From NCBI GenBank assembly GCA_047495785.1, contig JBLDXI010000019.1:558001-622000 (forward strand): DNA of 64,000 nt, written 5' to 3'. Origin of the DNA: Lepidodermella squamata. Lineage: Eukaryota; Gastrotricha. The translations under genes were made by a program, and so were the position numbers. Within the stretch, counting starts at the first letter, position 1. Each line of letters begins with the position of its first letter. Positions 60,202-64,000 of the stretch are shown here, one piece after another. The notes under the pieces were generated by a model that was not told where the DNA came from, ran no database searches, and saw only the letters and a program-made list of their open reading frames with translations.

Positions 60202-63200
60202 ATGACGAAGTTGTTCCTCTCATCGTTGTCGTTACTGCTGTTGCCTTCGTTTAGCATTGGACAGTGGGCGACGATCCCAGAGCTGACTTTCAACGGCCAA
60301 GCATCTGGTTAGATAAATTCAGTGACGTTAATGTTAATATAACGAAGCTTTTTAGATGCAGCGAATTGGAACACTGTCGCAAAAAACCCAAAAGACTCGA
60401 GTCTCCTGATTACAAGGGAAATCCCTACCTCCAGCAATAACTACGTTTTGCATCCATCATCAGTCACTGATCAGCAAAGCGCAATTTACTCAATTAACGT
60501 ACCCAACGACTTATAATGTTACATTTAATTATAACAACTCCGTTCAAAGCCTGTTCCCAACAATTACGCGAATCTGAGAGTAACTTTCTCAGTCGGGTTA
60601 GAAGCTGGAACGAATGGCGATGGTTACTCCGTGTTTTTCGTCCCGAAAGAAACTCTTGCGACTGGAGTTGAAAGTAAGAAAGTGGATGCATTTAGTTTTT
60701 CATGCCATATAACATGTTTTACCCACCACAAGCTTCTCCATCCTACCTTGCCGCCAACTTTAAAGGCTTGGCTCTGTTCGTTCAACCATATTGGAGTTCG
60801 ATAAGACTATCTGGCGACATGGCCTCAGGCTACGACGTCACCTCGCCGCAAACTTCATTAACAGACATGGATTACAGCAGTTACGGAAGCTATTTCTTTG
60901 GCAACGCTCAAATCGAATTTTCATTTATGGGTGACTACGTATCGGTATGTAAAATTATTCACATATTTTCTTCGTTTAGATTTTGCCTATTGCATCAGGT
61001 TCAAGTCACAGCAGAAAGTAAATATAAATTCTACGTTGCCAAGGAACTTTATCTTCCCAAGTTCCTTAAATCTGGCCCATGGGTAGTCGGTGTTGGCGGT
61101 CATAACGGAGATAACACCAACGAAGTCAAAGTCTACTCGATCGAGACAGTTTATTCTAATGATGCCAGTCTACAGCCCAGCCAACCAGCTGCATTCAGCA
61201 CAACCATAATTTCGTTCGATGGAGCCGATCTGAGTAGCTGGACTGTGCAGAAGCGGAGCTCGGAAAATCTAACGACTTACGATTCTCCACAGCCAACCCC
61301 ACCCTTTGGCCTGGTTCTTCTACCAAATGAGCAATATCGGCAGATCAGACTTGTCTATAAAACTGTAGGTAACAACCAGCTAAATAAAAATAGATGCTAA
61401 CCAGAGATTTTCGTCGAAGAATTTGTATCAAAGTGGTAGCGATATCTGGATACAATTCGCGGTTGTTATCGAACCAGGTTCAATGGGTGATGGTATAGCC
61501 CTTTCTCTACACGGAAACGAACTATCTTCGCAACCTGGAGGCATGATTGTAAAGTTGATTACCAGTCATTTTTCACTATAATTTTTCTCGGCAGCTACCG
61601 CCAAGTATTACGCGCCGACCCCTTACAGAGGGTTGCGAATTATTTTGTCTCCGAAATCCAATATGCTTGTTTCGTTCAGTTGGTGCTATGCGATCGAATC
61701 TAATATAGTAGACTGTAAAGAATCAGCGAAAGATATGCTAAATCAGGGTATATACGGATATACAACCCATGATTTGAAGATCTCTGGCGACAGAGTGTCG
61801 GTGAGTTCTTTTTTTTCGTGGTAAATCTCGAGTCCTGATTTTGTTTTTTTCAAGTATTCTTACACAACGGCCACGGGTTCGACAGAAACTGCTTTTAACA
61901 GTTTTGATTCGCCTGGTTTATCGACAATGAGTCCTCTGGTGTTTAGTATAAGTGCAGCCAACAGTGATACAGCGTCGCAATATCGGCTGATTCAAGTCAA
62001 AACTATGATGAATTCACCGTTGACATCTACAGCGCCAAGTTACAGTGGATCACGTAAGTTGAGATTCCTGATAATAGCTCTGATCGAAACTTAACTTTAA
62101 TTCAGTTGCTTACCTGAAAGAGCAATCCTTCGACGGCTACAGCCTGCGTATGTTAATCATTATCACTAAATACTTAGACATTTAAATTAAAAACAATTAT
62201 ACAGGTAATTGGATTGTTCATAGTAAAGACAGTAACAGCAACCCAGCGGCTGCACACACAGCTCCGAGACTCTTACGACCACTTGGAGGTTTGTATCTCA
62301 TGCCGAATGCTGATACCAGGCAAAGCGTTATTTACTGCCTCAGCGTAAGATATTATAATCTCAACGGATGAAGTTTATTTTTCGAAATTATTTCAGCCCA
62401 TCTTGAAGCAAGGCTCAGAGTTTAATTATGCAGTCATCGTAGCAATAAATTTTCTCACATACCCTAATATTGATGGCTTGGCTATAATATTGGCGCCGCA
62501 ATCTAACTTCTCAAATAATGGCTGGTCATGTAAGGGTTCAGATAAGCTTAAATGTTCCTTAAGGTTTAAATCATGAAAATCCCAGGGATCAAGGGCGAGT
62601 TCTGGGCCCAGGTCCCCGTTATGGGCATACACCTTATGCTGCTGACCGCTAACGGGGCAACCTCCCTGCGACTCGTCTATATGCCGCAGCCAACCTCAGA
62701 AAAGGTCCGAAGTTTGCCCCCGATAGTTCCAGAAATTCCGCTAACCAGCCGGCAAATTAATGGAAATCTGACGTTTGAACTTGTGTTCCAGGAGGATTTC
62801 ATCACGGTGAATTTTTCTTCGAAAATTTCTCTATTAATGAAATTCAGTGCCCAATAGGTAAGAGTGACGTGTAATGATGGAAGCCAGATTGTTCTAGCCG
62901 ATCGGGCAAATGTGATTGGAATTTCAACAAACGGCCCTTGGTCTGTCGGCATTGGAGTGAGAGCTACAGCGAATGCATCCGATTTTATCATTTACTCTAT
63001 AAGAACCCACTGGCTTGGCAATAGCACTGTGAGTACTACAACGACATCAACGACTTCGACAACATCCACGACATCGACAATGACCGAAAGGTCTTCGTCA
63101 GCTACGACTATTACCCCGGAAATTTCAAGAACGATTTCTGATAGTTCGGTCACTCTAAGTAGCAATATGATCCTTCAAACATCGACTACGTCACCTGCGC

Positions 63201-63912
63201 CGAAATTGATTCCCACTTCAAAGGAACCTTCAACTGCTCGGTTGTATGACGATCCCAGCTATGTTCTACTAAGTTGGTCCCTTTGAATGTAATAGGGAAA
63301 ATCAAAGCGTGAATGATTTTATTTAATATAGAAGCTGAGGCATCCTTCACGCTAGGAGGAAATGTGTCTCTCCCAGGTGGTCGAATTATTTCAAGTGAAG
63401 AATTGCCAAGTGATCTAAACAATGCTTCATCCATTCTCTTCAAAGAGGTCGCTGATGTTATTTCGAAAGCCGTGAGTAGTCCTTTTTAACGTTGGGAATG
63501 TCTTTTATTGTGAAAGAAAATGCAGGTCACGCAGTTTTATATGGCGACTGGCGAATTCAATGATGTCAACGTCACTGTCACTTCGATCCGAAAAGGGAGT
63601 ATAATTTCTGACTATATCGTAGCCCTGAGAAGCCTGACGCAATTGTCTGAGGAGCAAATTCAGAAGAAAGTGCAAGATGCTGTTCGTATAATCGTCTCAA
63701 CAGCTGCGAAAGTAATTCAGGGCATCAACATCAAAGAAGTTGGCGAAACGACTGTATCTTCGGTGTCAGTTCTGTCTCGTCCGAAGAATGTGCTGACTAC
63801 TATGCAAGTTCCACGCAAAGTTGATGATGAGAAAAAGTTTGCATCGAGTCGATCAAATCGACTTTATTCTTCAGTAGCCTTAATCATTTCGTTGGTACAC
63901 GCTAGCCTGTGA
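60202..63912 (+). CDS. Gene J: three-module lectin / mucin / SEA surface protein (984 aa)
   Basis: Exons: 60202-60307, 60356-60498, 60550-60673, 60733-60944, 60999-61364, 61420-61540, 61595-61800, 61855-62053, 62106-62147, 62205-62344, 62397-62529, 62586-62806, 62858-63272, 63332-63471, 63526-63912 (2,955 nt, in frame). The signal peptide is MTKLFLSSLSLLLLPSFSIG. Module strands are GDGYSVFFVP, GDGIALSL and IDGLAIILAP; loops are GPWVVGVGGHN and GPWSVGIGVRA. The Thr/Ser region is about 20 codons longer than in gene I. The SEA core TSIRKGSIISDYIVALRSLT and the tail SSVALIISLVHASL (GPI-type) match gene I. Intron 6 keeps the frame only with a GC donor (GGAG|GCATGA; gene I has GTATGA), i.e. a GC-AG intron or a point mutation. 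Most recent duplicate in the array. Confidence 0.85.
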
Positions 63913-64000
63913 CTTTTCTTTTATTACGTCATCGAAATTTAATCGATGTAGCCAACAGGTTATCTGGATGATACGGTGATGTTTGGTTTTAATTATTCAT
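63913..64000 (+). promoter_or_regulatory. Start of a further promoter copy at the window edge
   Basis: GATGTTTGGTTTTAATTATT at 63978-63997 resembles the start of the upstream blocks of genes I and J. Another paralogue probably follows beyond the window. Confidence 0.45.

Overview
This is a eukaryotic, intron-rich, animal-type window. Introns are GT-AG and mostly 45-80 nt, acceptors are of the TTTTCAG/TTTCTAG type, and the exons encode secreted proteins with lectin-like folds, Thr/Ser-rich mucin-like stretches and SEA domains. Short introns, compact spacing and acceptor-like sequences just upstream of most start codons suggest a compact-genome invertebrate, possibly one with spliced-leader trans-splicing. 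The phylum cannot be fixed from the sequence.

The backbone is a head-to-tail array of at least ten paralogous plus-strand genes, called A to J here: A (1-3033, 5' end outside the window), B (3682-7908 plus 18968-20206), C (22241-27360), D (28024-33780), E (36979-42223), F (42638-46466), G (47229-51323), H (51580-55374), I (55658-59324) and J (60202-63912). The complete products share one plan: signal peptide, three to five tandem modules of about 230 residues that look like concanavalin A/L-type-lectin beta-sandwiches, a Thr/Ser-rich region, a SEA domain with an invariant KGSII-x-DYI core, and a hydrophobic C-terminus without a cytoplasmic tail (probable GPI anchor). Genes F-J have three modules and the same 15-exon layout. 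Exon models summing to whole codons give 1,024, 1,112, 1,010, 965 and 984 residues. Genes A-E belong to a longer, four-module subfamily, and D and E carry an extra N-terminal LamG-like domain. The left half is decaying: A has a frameshift, B has a stop codon and an 11-kb transposon in an exon, C has a lost start codon and a frameshift, and E lacks its signal-peptide exon. D and F-J read intact.

From 7909 to 18967 lies a complete-looking 11.06-kb DNA transposon inserted in a coding exon of gene B. It has 22-23-bp terminal inverted repeats (CCCAGACGAACGCCG...) and a 2-bp AG target duplication. It encodes an 848-aa Tnp2/CACTA-like transposase (plus strand), a 633-aa six-exon protein of unknown function (minus strand) and a third small gene (plus strand). 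It also holds a 169-bp tandem repeat, a perfect 32-bp inverted repeat and a nested 504-bp TIR element with a CAG target duplication. Other mobile relics are a hAT fragment in gene B intron 1 and a 2.77-kb inverted-repeat element between D and E that carries a non-LTR reverse-transcriptase remnant.

The array shows birth-and-death evolution: duplicated promoters, 3'-end relics between genes, a sharply bounded identical tract between I and J (likely gene conversion), and mucin-region length changes. A cell-surface recognition or adhesion family, possibly an immune or self/non-self recognition cluster, is the most interesting reading. That function is inference.
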